From assembly GCF_042659465.1 (NCBI RefSeq), contig NZ_JBHSSW010000005.1, positions 186,001 to 250,000 of the forward strand: DNA of 64,000 nucleotides, in the 5' to 3' direction. The stretch comes from Ponticaulis profundi (GTDB taxonomy: Bacteria; Pseudomonadota; Alphaproteobacteria; Caulobacterales; Hyphomonadaceae). Positions 1-7,385 of the stretch are shown piece after piece. Each line of letters starts with the position of its first letter. Positions within the stretch are counted from its first letter, which is position 1. The notes under the pieces were generated by a model, which did not search any database, had not been told where the DNA came from, and was given only the letters and a program-made list of their open reading frames with translations. The position numbers and the translations under genes are program-made.

Positions 1-393
1 GCAAAAGACCAGTCTGAACTGGTCACGCCTGAAACTTCCAACATGAAGCCAGGCACATCACGTGTGATCACCAGCCATGAAAGCAAGCTGGTAAAGACTG
101 ACAAAGGTCCAGCGCTATCCGAGACGGAAACGTCACTGACCCGTCCGGATCAATCGACGCTCACACCAACAAAAGAGAGCCGGATCAAAGTCGAGGGCGG
201 CACAATTGAGTTCAACGATCAGAGCCGTTTCAAAACGCCTGGAGAAACGTCTGCCCCCGTTTTCTCAGACCAGAGCGCACGAGTTGACACGAACAACAGC
301 AATATCTCCGTTTCCAGCGGTCCTCTGGAAACATCAGATAGCTCCGAAATGCAAACCACAGAAGACAGCAAGATGCGCGCGAAAGACAAATAG
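1..393 (+). CDS. C-terminal part of an unknown Ser/Thr-rich protein (5' truncated)
   Basis: The frame is open from the first base of the window to TAG at 391-393, so this is the 3' end of a longer gene. The 130 visible residues are rich in Ser, Thr, Glu, Asp and Lys, contain no Trp, Tyr or Cys, and look disordered. A degenerate unit around Asp-Gln-Ser followed by Thr-Pro and Glu-Thr-Ser recurs (DQS at visible residues 3, 50, 73 and 90). No domain is recognisable. It lies 168 bp upstream of purH on the same strand. In several alphaproteobacteria a heparinase II/III-type gene sits in front of purH, but nothing here proves that identity. Confidence 0.6.
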   Translation, partial: AKDQSELVTPETSNMKPGTSRVITSHESKLVKTDKGPALSETETSLTRPDQSTLTPTKESRIKVEGGTIEFNDQSRFKTPGETSAPVFSDQSARVDTNNSNISVSSGPLETSDSSEMQTTEDSKMRAKDK

Positions 394-499
394 TCGTCAA
401 TCCAGCCGTAAGTATGTCAGCCGACCCGCCACGACGTGTAAGTCGCCTCTCGATCAGTCGTAGAACTCTTTTGACAGACACGCGCGTCTGCACTGGAAA

Positions 500-544
500 T
501 CTGGCGGAAAAGCGCTTAAGCAGCGGCCAAACCTTCCCGCCAGA
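500..544 (+). promoter_or_regulatory. Inverted repeat in the purH leader
   Basis: TCTGGCGG at 500-507 is an exact reverse complement of CCGCCAGA at 537-544, with a 29-nt loop that ends 17 nt before the purH ATG. It could form an 8-bp stem in the mRNA leader or be chance. The conserved cores of the ZTP (pfl) riboswitch are not visible in this gap. Confidence 0.3.
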
Positions 545-561
545 CGAAAGCCTTCCTCGCC

Positions 562-2148
562 ATGACCAATCTTCCCATCAAGCGCGCACTGATTTCTGTT
601 TCCGACAAAACCGGTCTGATCGACCGCGCGAAAAAGCTCAGCGAGCTGGGTGTGGAGCTTCTGTCTACTGGCGGCACGAAAAAGGCGATCGCAGATGCGG
701 GCATTCCGGTCAAAGACGTCTCCGAAGTCACGAACTTTCCTGAAATGATGGACGGCCGCGTAAAGACGCTGCACCCGGTCGTTCATGGCGGGCTCCTGCA
801 CCTTCGTGACAATGATACCCATGTCGCACAGGCCAAAGAGCACGGCATTGAAGCCATCGATCTGCTTTATGTGAACCTCTATCCGTTCGAAGAAACCGTC
901 GCCAAAGGCGCTGACTTCCACACATGCATCGAGAATATCGACATTGGCGGCCCGGCTATGCTGCGCGCAGCAGCGAAAAACTATGCTTTCGTTTCTGTCT
1001 GCACAGATGGCGACGACGTCGACGCGGTCATCGCGGACATGGAAGCCAATAATGGTGCAACAACGCTGGCGACCCGCAAGAAGCTCTGCGCGAAGACCTA
1101 TGCACGCACTGGCGCTTATGATGCGGCGATCTCTAACTGGTATTTTGAACAGCTGGGCGAAGAAAGCCCGGAATGGCGCGCCTTTGGTGGCAAGCGCCTC
1201 TCTGTCATGCGCTATGGCGAAAACCCGCACCAGTCTGCCGCCTTCTACAAGACACCTGAGATCCGTACCGGCGTTGCAACGGCTGAACTGATCCAGGGCA
1301 AGGCACTCTCTTACAACAATATCAATGACACGGACGCAGCCTTTGAACTCGTGTCAGAGTTCCCTGCAGATGACAAAGCAGCTGTTGCCATCATCAAACA
1401 CGCCAACCCTTGCGGTGTTGCGCTTGGTGACACTCCGCTGGATGCGTATCTCAAGGCTTATGACTGCGACCGCACGTCTGCCTTCGGTGGCATTGTTGCC
1501 CTGAACCGCCCTCTGACCGGCGAGACCGCTTCGAAAATCACTGAGATCTTTACAGAGGTCGTCATTGCACCAGGCGCAGACGACGAAGCCCGTGAAATCT
1601 TCAAAAAGAAGAAAAACCTTCGCCTTCTATTGACGGACGGTCTGGCAGACCCACGTGCGCCAGGCGTCTTCATGAAAGCGGTCGCTGGCGGCCTGCTGGT
1701 TCAGGATCAGGACCGCGGCTTTGTGGCGCGCGAAGACATGAAAGTCGTTACGAAGAAACAGCCGACCGAAGCGGAATGGGCGGATCTGTTCTTTGCATGG
1801 CGTGTCGCAAAACACGTTAAATCCAACACAATCGTCTACGCAAAAGACGGCTCTACAGCGGGCGTTGGCGCAGGTCAGATGAACCGATTGGACTCAGCGC
1901 GCATCGCGACGCGTAAAGCTGAAGATGCCGCGGAAATCGCTGGCTGGTCCGTGCCGCGTACAAAAGGCTGTGTGGCCGCCTCTGACGCCTTCTTCCCATT
2001 CCCGGACGGTCTGCTGCAAACAGCAGAAGCAGGCGCCACTTGCGTGATCCAGCCGGGCGGCTCGATCAAGGACCAGGACGTCATCGACGCAGCTGATGAA
2101 GCTGGCCTGGCAATGGTCTTCACCGGCATGCGCCACTTCCGTCACTAA
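562..2148 (+). CDS. purH: Bifunctional AICAR transformylase / IMP cyclohydrolase PurH
   Basis: Catalyses the last two steps of de novo IMP synthesis: formylation of AICAR by 10-formyl-THF, then ring closure to IMP, in the cytosol. At 528 residues it is full length for the family. The N-terminal MGS-like cyclohydrolase domain shows STGGT (about residue 36) and the MMDGRVKTLHP block (62-72). The transformylase domain shows KHANPCGVA near residue 280, which contains the catalytic Lys-His pair, and the protein ends in the typical GMRHFRH. It is monocistronic here, with purK-purE 35 kb away on the other strand. The start at 562 fits the family N-terminus; the Shine-Dalgarno sequence is weak. Confidence 0.98.
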   Translation: MTNLPIKRALISVSDKTGLIDRAKKLSELGVELLSTGGTKKAIADAGIPVKDVSEVTNFPEMMDGRVKTLHPVVHGGLLHLRDNDTHVAQAKEHGIEAIDLLYVNLYPFEETVAKGADFHTCIENIDIGGPAMLRAAAKNYAFVSVCTDGDDVDAVIADMEANNGATTLATRKKLCAKTYARTGAYDAAISNWYFEQLGEESPEWRAFGGKRLSVMRYGENPHQSAAFYKTPEIRTGVATAELIQGKALSYNNINDTDAAFELVSEFPADDKAAVAIIKHANPCGVALGDTPLDAYLKAYDCDRTSAFGGIVALNRPLTGETASKITEIFTEVVIAPGADDEAREIFKKKKNLRLLLTDGLADPRAPGVFMKAVAGGLLVQDQDRGFVAREDMKVVTKKQPTEAEWADLFFAWRVAKHVKSNTIVYAKDGSTAGVGAGQMNRLDSARIATRKAEDAAEIAGWSVPRTKGCVAASDAFFPFPDGLLQTAEAGATCVIQPGGSIKDQDVIDAADEAGLAMVFTGMRHFRH

Positions 2149-2169
2149 GCCGACATCCGAAACAAGACT

Positions 2170-2198
2170 GGCCAGCACCCGATGCAAGGGTGCTGGCC
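2170..2198 (+). terminator. Strong hairpin downstream of purH, no U-tract
   Basis: GGCCAGCACCC (2170-2180) and GGGTGCTGGCC (2188-2198) form a perfect 11-bp stem with a 7-nt loop, 22 nt after the purH stop. No run of T follows, so it is either a weak terminator, an mRNA 3'-end stabiliser, or another kind of element. The rest of 2199-2448 shows no gene. Confidence 0.45.
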
Positions 2199-2448
2199 GA
2201 AGCATTCAGATCGGCTACCTTGAAGTATTCGCCGCGCGGCTCACTGGTCGCTGGTCGACCAGTTTGCCAATCCGACTGTTCCAACTCCCCCTGACATGAT
2301 TGATGCCCCTCAGTGCGCATTGGGACGGCGCGCCAATATTCGACATTAAACATTTGAGTAGGCACAAATTTTTTCTGCTTTCGGAAAACTTTTGTCACGG
2401 TTCTGCGTTCTAAGGCTAACCGGATCGCAGAGAGGGGACAGGTATCAC

Positions 2449-2871
2449 ATGAGCAAGACCGAACTTCCCCCGATTTGCGGCCTGTGGGGCGGCGTTTATC
2501 GTTATGACTTCGACGACCTCAACGTCCCGTTTTCGGCCTGGATCAATTCACAGGCAGAGGCACTCGTTGGAACGACGCTCGAACCCAATACATTCGCACC
2601 GCCTCAGTTCGAGGAGTTATCTGCTGAGATTGCCGGTCAGGTGATCGGTCGACAGGTGATTTTATACAAACGCTACGATCCAAGCTGCGGCGCCCATCCT
2701 GAAACCGTCAGCTATTTTGGCAAGATTGACGATGACGGCCAGTCCATTGAAGGTTCTTGGCGCATGTCCAGCCGGGACGACATTGTCGAAGGCTGGTTCC
2801 GCATGTGGCGCGTTCAGACTTCTGCCAATGCCAGAAAACTCAACACGGCAATCGTAAAGCTATCGCGCTGA
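2449..2871 (+). CDS. Small conserved hypothetical protein
   Basis: A 140-residue soluble protein with no signal peptide or membrane segment. It starts with a GLWGGVYRYDF block and ends with GSWRMSS...GWFRMWR. Such regularly spaced Gly-x-Trp and aromatic strands suggest a small beta-barrel or lipocalin-like fold; this is inference. The start at 2449 is chosen because GAGAGGGGAC sits about 8 nt upstream; an in-frame start at 2392 would add 19 residues without a ribosome site. It is flanked by a 300-bp gap on the purH side. Function unknown. Confidence 0.75.
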   Translation: MSKTELPPICGLWGGVYRYDFDDLNVPFSAWINSQAEALVGTTLEPNTFAPPQFEELSAEIAGQVIGRQVILYKRYDPSCGAHPETVSYFGKIDDDGQSIEGSWRMSSRDDIVEGWFRMWRVQTSANARKLNTAIVKLSR

Positions 2872-2890
2872 CAGTCCGCCTGCGCCAGAC

Positions 2891-2910
2891 GCTTCAGCCT
2901 GTTCTGAAGC
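2891..2910 (+). terminator. Short hairpin after the 2449-2871 gene
   Basis: GCTTCAG (2891-2897) and CTGAAGC (2904-2910) pair perfectly around a 6-nt loop, 19 nt after the stop. There is no clear T-run, so it is at best a weak terminator. Confidence 0.3.
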
Positions 2911-3084
2911 ATCAACCTGCTTCTGCTCAAGATTACATTTCCTTCAGTCAATGAGGCTGGCCTCTTGCTGCTTTTTGCTGGTATGCCTCTGATGAGTTCA
3001 AATTTTTGGCGCGTCAGATGGGTGGTCGCTGGCGCGTGATCTGCAAACAGATGCCGTTCGTGGCGATAAGGATGGGAAGTGCTG

Positions 3085-4449
3085 ATGTTGAGTTCTTTGG
3101 GAGGCTGGTTACGTGATCGCCAGCTTTTGATCGCGACGGTTTCATCTGTGGGCCTGGCAGCCTGCAGCGGTTCTTCCGATGGAGATGGCGGCCCGGCAGA
3201 GCTCGAACTTCCTGGCGTGCCTCAGAACATCGTCGTCAGCGAAGAAGACGCACGTCTTATCTTCAGCTTCGATGAACCTGCCACGGGTGGCCCGGCCTAT
3301 CGCTACACCGTGACATGCGAACCTCAGGACGAGGAACTCGACACGGTCTCTCGTTATAGCGGCGTCAGCCCGGTCACGCTCAGTGGCATGACAAACGAGA
3401 TGGAATATTCCTGTACGCTCGTCGCGTCGAACACTGCCGGTGAAGGTCCGGAGACCGTGCTTCTGGCAACGCCAACATCCGGCTTCTACGACACAGATTG
3501 TTCCAATCAGACAACAACAGGTGACCGCCTCACTTGTCTCAGCAGTAATTTTCTGTCTGGCCTGTCCACAACGCAGCGCAGCAACACGCTGCTCGAGCTA
3601 AGCGAAACCAATGCCGTTCAGGTCTGGTCTGACCTGCGCGCCGGCGCTTACGCCCGCGTTGGCATGAGCTTCGCCGCCATGACGGAAGACCAGGCCGACG
3701 ATGCCCTCCTCCTGATTCAGGAAGCGCTGTCAGAGGCCGGTAGCGACACGCTGATCGGAATTTTTGCCGCTGATGACTTCCTGTCCGAAACGCTGAACGG
3801 CTATGGCTCAGACCTCTATTATTTCTCTTTCCTCGGCACACCGTCGACGAGCGAGCCATGGATTCTGGCTTTCACTGGCCACCATTATTCTGCACTGATC
3901 AGCGTCGATGGTGATTATGTCAGCATGACGCCGCACTTCGTTGCGTCGGAGCCGCTTACCTTCACACTCGAGGATGTTGATTTCGCGCCAATGGAGAGCC
4001 GCCATACGGCGCTCACCGACATGCTGGCCAGCCTGACCGCCGACCAGCTCAACACGGCTAATCTCGGCGAGACGTTTGACGATATTCTGGGTGGGCCGCG
4101 CGATGACTATCCCTACCCGGACCCAAAAGAAGGCGTTTCGGTTGGCGAACTGTCGGCAGCGCAACGTGAACTCGTTGCAGACGCTATTGCCGCGTTCTCG
4201 AATGATCAGACCGATATGGAGCTGACAGCGGTCTACACAACCGAAGAGGCACTGGATGAAACCTATATCGCCTGGTCCACTGATGAGGAGCTGACCGAAG
4301 AAGGCGGCTATGTCCGCATTGACGGCCCGCAGGTCTGGATCGAATTGGCCGTTGTCGATGGTGAAGCAACCAGCGACGCGCACTATCACACCATCTGGCG
4401 TGACCGTGCGCTCGATTATGGTGGTAATTTCGATCTTTCAGACGAATAG
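3085..4449 (+). CDS. Lipoprotein with fibronectin type III and DUF3500 domains
   Basis: The N-terminus carries a lipoprotein signal with lipobox LAAC followed by Ser-Gly, predicting a diacylated Cys at the membrane. Residues about 45-125 form a fibronectin type III-like domain (VPQNIVVS... to NTAGEGPETV). From about 220 the protein resembles DUF3500: FGTPS-type segment, PWILAFTGHHYSA, TPHFVASEP and, near the end, HYHTIWRD. DUF3500 proteins are secreted and uncharacterised. The ATG at 3085 is preferred (AAGGA and GGGAAG upstream); a GTG at 3079 in frame is possible. Single gene, closed by a strong terminator. Confidence 0.8.
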   Translation: MLSSLGGWLRDRQLLIATVSSVGLAACSGSSDGDGGPAELELPGVPQNIVVSEEDARLIFSFDEPATGGPAYRYTVTCEPQDEELDTVSRYSGVSPVTLSGMTNEMEYSCTLVASNTAGEGPETVLLATPTSGFYDTDCSNQTTTGDRLTCLSSNFLSGLSTTQRSNTLLELSETNAVQVWSDLRAGAYARVGMSFAAMTEDQADDALLLIQEALSEAGSDTLIGIFAADDFLSETLNGYGSDLYYFSFLGTPSTSEPWILAFTGHHYSALISVDGDYVSMTPHFVASEPLTFTLEDVDFAPMESRHTALTDMLASLTADQLNTANLGETFDDILGGPRDDYPYPDPKEGVSVGELSAAQRELVADAIAAFSNDQTDMELTAVYTTEEALDETYIAWSTDEELTEEGGYVRIDGPQVWIELAVVDGEATSDAHYHTIWRDRALDYGGNFDLSDE

Positions 4450-4457
4450 ACAGACAA

Positions 4458-4483
4458 GGCGGGCCTCTGGGCCCGCCTTTTTT
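4458..4483 (+). terminator. Rho-independent terminator
   Basis: GGCGGGCC (4458-4465) and GGCCCGCC (4470-4477) form an 8-bp GC stem with a TCTG loop followed by six T. It lies between the converging DUF3500 lipoprotein and GDYXXLXY genes. Confidence 0.92.
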
Positions 4484-4487
4484 ATGG

Positions 4488-5087
4488 CTACCACCAGCTG
4501 ATCAGGCGTCTTTCGCCGTCGACCGAAATACCCTTCATCCGCGCCTGACCATCCCTGGAAACCGCAAGCAGCACGCGGACATCCTTGCGGTCTGCAATGG
4601 CTTGCTCAATTGCCAGCGCATCATGTTGATTGGCATAGAAACGGTCAATGTTCAGACTGGACTGCGCTGTATACCTGCCAGAGGCTGCGGCACGCAGACT
4701 AAGCACACCTTTGATGGCAACCCGGTCCGGCTCTGAGCTAAGCTCTGGCTTTTCTGGCAGGATGGTCTCAATGTCCCAGATATCGCCCTCACGCGCCATC
4801 ACGATCCAGCCATCGACTGTCACATAAGTCCGGTCTGCATCGAGATTGAAATCAGACCTGATCTGTTCAGCTGCTTTCCGGGTGATCTCCCCGCCAGGGT
4901 TCGGACGAAGCCGAACATAATTGCCAAGCAGGATCGCTCTTGGGTCGTAACCAGCTGCCGGGACGGCGATCTCCTTTCCGGATGACAGCGCATGCATATG
5001 CAGCCCGACAGCGATCAGCAATCCCAAAAGCAACAATCCGCAGAGTGCCGGAAGCGCATAAAGGGGAGAAAAAATTCGTTTCGACAT
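4488..5087 (-). CDS. GDYXXLXY-domain membrane protein
   Basis: A 199-residue protein with one N-terminal membrane helix (about residues 10-30) and a periplasmic remainder. It belongs to the GDYXXLXY family, whose members almost always follow a DUF2157 gene. The naming motif is degenerate: the sequence reads GNYVRLRP at about residue 54, with Asn for Asp and Arg-Pro for the final x-Tyr. The start has an ideal AAGGAGG 6 nt upstream and lies 1 nt past the stop of the DUF2157 gene, so the two are translationally coupled. Biochemical role unknown. Confidence 0.85.
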   Translation of the reverse strand: MSKRIFSPLYALPALCGLLLLGLLIAVGLHMHALSSGKEIAVPAAGYDPRAILLGNYVRLRPNPGGEITRKAAEQIRSDFNLDADRTYVTVDGWIVMAREGDIWDIETILPEKPELSSEPDRVAIKGVLSLRAAASGRYTAQSSLNIDRFYANQHDALAIEQAIADRKDVRVLLAVSRDGQARMKGISVDGERRLISWW

Positions 5088-5088
5088 C

Positions 5089-6237
5089 TCAGGCCTCCTT
5101 GCCGCGGTCTGACATCTTCATCACCACAACCACCACCAGCGTGGCCACTGACGTCAGCCCAAGAATGCCCCCGGCGAGCGCCAGCTCCATACCCAGATCA
5201 ATAAAGATGACGCTGATGGCCGAAAACAGAGACACAATCGCACCTGCGCTGACCCAACCCAGCTGATTTTTGGCTCCGAGCCAGAGCAAAAAGAATGATG
5301 CACCAAGCCAGATGAACCGATGCAGGACATCGCCCTCAGGCGACATGGGGAGCCCGAGGAGCGCAACGCCGAGCAGCGCCGCCCAACAGCCATAACCGGC
5401 TAATGTTCGCGCGCCCCAACTGACCTGCTCGGTTCGCACGATTGCACCAACGCAGAGCGCACACCAGAGCGCTGAGAAAAGCCCCAGGGCGATCAGTCCG
5501 AGCACGCGATAATCGTCGCTCGCTCCGCCCAGAGGCTCCATGAAACCAGGACCATGCCCGGTCAGCAGACTGGAGAGCTCCAACAGGTGAAATAGCGACA
5601 GGGCGATGCTCGAAAGCAAAACGCCATGCCAGATGACAGCCGATTGCAAGCGATACATATTGAAGGCTGCAAGTCCGACAATCAGATGGATTCCCCAGAA
5701 GCCAGGCACCATCCATCCAAAATTCTCACCATCGAGCCCGTTCACAATCCAGAGCCCAGCAAAGATCAACGCCGCAAAACTGGACGCTGATGACCGACCG
5801 GCAAGACCGATCAAGGCAGCAGCAAATCCCGACATAAGCAAAGCGCCGGTTGGTTCGCCCGGCAGATTGTAGGCCTGTCCAACCAGGGCAATGCTAGCCG
5901 AAAAGATCAGCGCCGCCAGAAGGCTAAGACCATTGGAAATCATTTGGTGACGGGCATAGGTGACGGCCGCCCCCAAACCTGCAGAGATGAAAAGACCGGA
6001 AAGCAGCAAGAGCTTTAATCCGCGTGCCATGGCCTCCCAGTTATCGGCGATCAACGCAATAACAGAGAGTCCCGCCAGCAGGGTGGCGGCCATGGCAAGC
6101 CAGACACGGCCAGTCGTGGTATTCGCCTCTGGCAGCGTCGCAAGTATGGCCGAACGGTTCTGACTTTCGACCAGACCTGCGCTGATCCAGTCATCGAGCT
6201 GTTGCTCGACACGTTTCCTGTAAGCGGAGCTTTTCAT
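5089..6237 (-). CDS. DUF2157 multipass membrane protein
   Basis: Residues 1-60 form the cytosolic DUF2157 head (KRVEQQLDDWISAGLV, then a helix ending before VWLAMAATLLAG); the rest holds about ten predicted membrane helices. The start at 6237 is chosen because GGGAGGTG lies directly upstream; an ATG at 6252 would place the ribosome site inside the gene. The GDYXXLXY gene follows 1 nt downstream, which is the standard arrangement for this family. Function unknown; a perfect dyad 14 nt upstream of the start suggests repression by a dedicated regulator. Confidence 0.88.
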   Translation of the reverse strand: MKSSAYRKRVEQQLDDWISAGLVESQNRSAILATLPEANTTTGRVWLAMAATLLAGLSVIALIADNWEAMARGLKLLLLSGLFISAGLGAAVTYARHQMISNGLSLLAALIFSASIALVGQAYNLPGEPTGALLMSGFAAALIGLAGRSSASSFAALIFAGLWIVNGLDGENFGWMVPGFWGIHLIVGLAAFNMYRLQSAVIWHGVLLSSIALSLFHLLELSSLLTGHGPGFMEPLGGASDDYRVLGLIALGLFSALWCALCVGAIVRTEQVSWGARTLAGYGCWAALLGVALLGLPMSPEGDVLHRFIWLGASFFLLWLGAKNQLGWVSAGAIVSLFSAISVIFIDLGMELALAGGILGLTSVATLVVVVVMKMSDRGKEA

Positions 6238-6250
6238 ATGCACCTCCCTC

Positions 6251-6276
6251 ATATTGTGAGCAAATACTCACAATAT
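6251..6276. promoter_or_regulatory. Perfect 10-bp dyad (operator candidate) before the DUF2157 operon
   Basis: ATATTGTGAG (6251-6260) and CTCACAATAT (6267-6276) are exact reverse complements separated by 6 bp. The site sits just upstream of the ribosome site of the DUF2157 gene, where a repressor would block transcription. The inner TGTGA/TCACA boxes are 8 bp apart, not the 6 bp of a CRP site. Confidence 0.7.
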
Positions 6277-6320
6277 GTGACCGATTTAGGGCAGACGCGA
6301 AATCCATCTCAACGTGCAGA

Positions 6321-6941
6321 TCAGGCGAAGAACGGAAACTTCGGTGCTTTCAGCTTTGCCTTGAACTTCTCAAAGGACATGACGTCGTCGATCCGACGGG
6401 ACAGAAATGCCTTCCACTCAGCATCATCATTGGCGCTTTGCCGCCAGACTGCGAGTGTCGACGTCAACACGGCAGAGAGAGTCGTGCGCTTGCTCATATA
6501 GGTGAAGCCTGTGTCCTCATCTCCAATACCGGTCCAGATCGTATCAGCGGTCCCCCATATGAGCTCCGTCGTCGGCAACCGACCAAACAGGCGCGCACTG
6601 CACCAGTCTATGGCTTTGACAGAGGCACCATGATGCTCACCCAGAAGCTCGAACCAGGTCTCAACCCCCAGCGTAACCTTGTCCCGGATGCGCAGGCTTC
6701 CCATATCTGTGTTGGACAGTTTGTCCCTGAGCCGTTCATCTATCTCTCTGAAATAGAGGGGCACGAGACTGTCGATTCCACTCGGCAAGGCTTGTGAGAC
6801 GTCGTCGGCCTGAACATCTGCGAGTTGCGCGGCCTTTTGAAGAGTCATGGCATTCCACCCCTCTTCACCCGCAATTTTTAGCATTTCGGGCAGAATTTTT
6901 TGAACAAGTGCGGCAGTTGGAGCATCTTCAGGTGTAGGCAT
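6321..6941 (-). CDS. COQ9 family protein (ubiquinone biosynthesis accessory)
   Basis: A 206-residue COQ9-like protein. In mitochondria COQ9 binds lipids and helps COQ7 hydroxylate the ubiquinone precursor; the bacterial homologues have a TetR-like N-terminal fold (about residues 10-75 here) and a C-terminal COQ9 domain with WCSARLFG and AVWRQSANDD segments. The start at 6941 has AAGGGAAC upstream; an ATG at 6992 lacks one. It is divergent from rpsU. Exact activity in bacteria is not established. Confidence 0.85.
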   Translation of the reverse strand: MPTPEDAPTAALVQKILPEMLKIAGEEGWNAMTLQKAAQLADVQADDVSQALPSGIDSLVPLYFREIDERLRDKLSNTDMGSLRIRDKVTLGVETWFELLGEHHGASVKAIDWCSARLFGRLPTTELIWGTADTIWTGIGDEDTGFTYMSKRTTLSAVLTSTLAVWRQSANDDAEWKAFLSRRIDDVMSFEKFKAKLKAPKFPFFA

Positions 6942-6951
6942 CTGCGTTCCC

Positions 6952-6981
6952 TTGTGATATGAGCGCGGCTTCGGATTTAGA
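6952..6981 (+). promoter_or_regulatory. Possible rpsU promoter
   Basis: TTGTGA at 6952-6957 and TTTAGA at 6976-6981 are 18 bp apart and resemble -35 and -10 boxes. If real, transcription would begin inside the annotated N-terminal extension of S21, which supports a start at 7058. Weak on its own. Confidence 0.3.
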
Positions 6982-7057
6982 TAGTGCCCCAAAAAGGTAC
7001 TTAAAGACAGGCCAGGCCGTTAAAGGCCGCCAACAGAAACTGAATGGAGAGAGTCCC

Positions 7058-7273
7058 ATCGTACAGATCGTTGTGCGCGACAATAATGTCGACCAAGCCC
7101 TGAAAGCTCTGAAGAAAAAAATGCAACGCGAAGGTCTCTTCCGTGAGATGAAGCGTCGCAACCATTTCGAAAAGCCTTCCGAGAAAAAAGCTCGCGAGCG
7201 CGCAGAAGCAGTTCGCCGCGCCCGTAAACTGGCACGCAAGCGTGCTCAGCGCGAAGGTCTCGTCGGCCGCTAA
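7058..7273 (+). CDS. rpsU: 30S ribosomal protein S21 (apparent AUC start)
   Basis: Small basic ribosomal protein of the 30S subunit. The sequence VQIVVRDNNVDQALKALKKK and the Arg/Lys-rich C-terminus are diagnostic. Homologues begin Met-Val-Gln; here the codon before Val-Gln is ATC (7058-7060), with GGAGAG six nt upstream at 7046-7051. The frame is open further back to an ATG at 6959, which would add 33 residues unlike S21, has no ribosome site and lies only 17 bp from the divergent COQ9 start. I therefore place the start at the AUC; a 104-residue form from 6959 cannot be excluded. Length from AUC is 71 residues, normal for alphaproteobacterial S21. Confidence 0.9.
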   Translation: MVQIVVRDNNVDQALKALKKKMQREGLFREMKRRNHFEKPSEKKARERAEAVRRARKLARKRAQREGLVGR

Positions 7274-7293
7274 ACCCGCGAGAATTCAGTTTC

Positions 7294-7329
7294 TAAAAAG
7301 CCCCTCCGCCAGGCGCGCGAGGGGTTTTT
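7294..7329 (+). terminator. rpsU terminator
   Basis: CCCCTC (7301-7306) pairs with GAGGGG (7319-7324), followed by five T; an A-run precedes the stem, so it may also work in reverse. Confidence 0.85.
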
Positions 7330-7346
7330 GTGTTGGCTGAATCAAG

Positions 7347-7373
7347 AAAGGCGCCTGATCGGCGCCTTTTTCT
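7347..7373. terminator. Second hairpin terminator, between rpsU and the ABC ATPase
   Basis: GGCGCC (7350-7355) repeats at 7361-7366 as its own reverse complement around TGATC, with five T after it and AAAG before it. It probably serves the minus-strand ABC ATPase gene ending at 7386. Confidence 0.75.
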
Positions 7374-7385
7374 TTAGAGGAAAGC

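Noticed and set aside
394..561. ZTP (pfl) riboswitch upstream of purH
   Set aside because: The position is right but the conserved pfl core sequences are absent; only one 8-bp inverted repeat is seen.
454..1230. 258-codon frame antisense to purH
   Set aside because: Shadow of purH; no ribosome site and no protein-like motifs.
6251..6276. CRP/FNR binding site reading of the dyad
   Set aside because: TGTGA and TCACA are 8 bp apart rather than 6, so a dedicated repressor is more likely.
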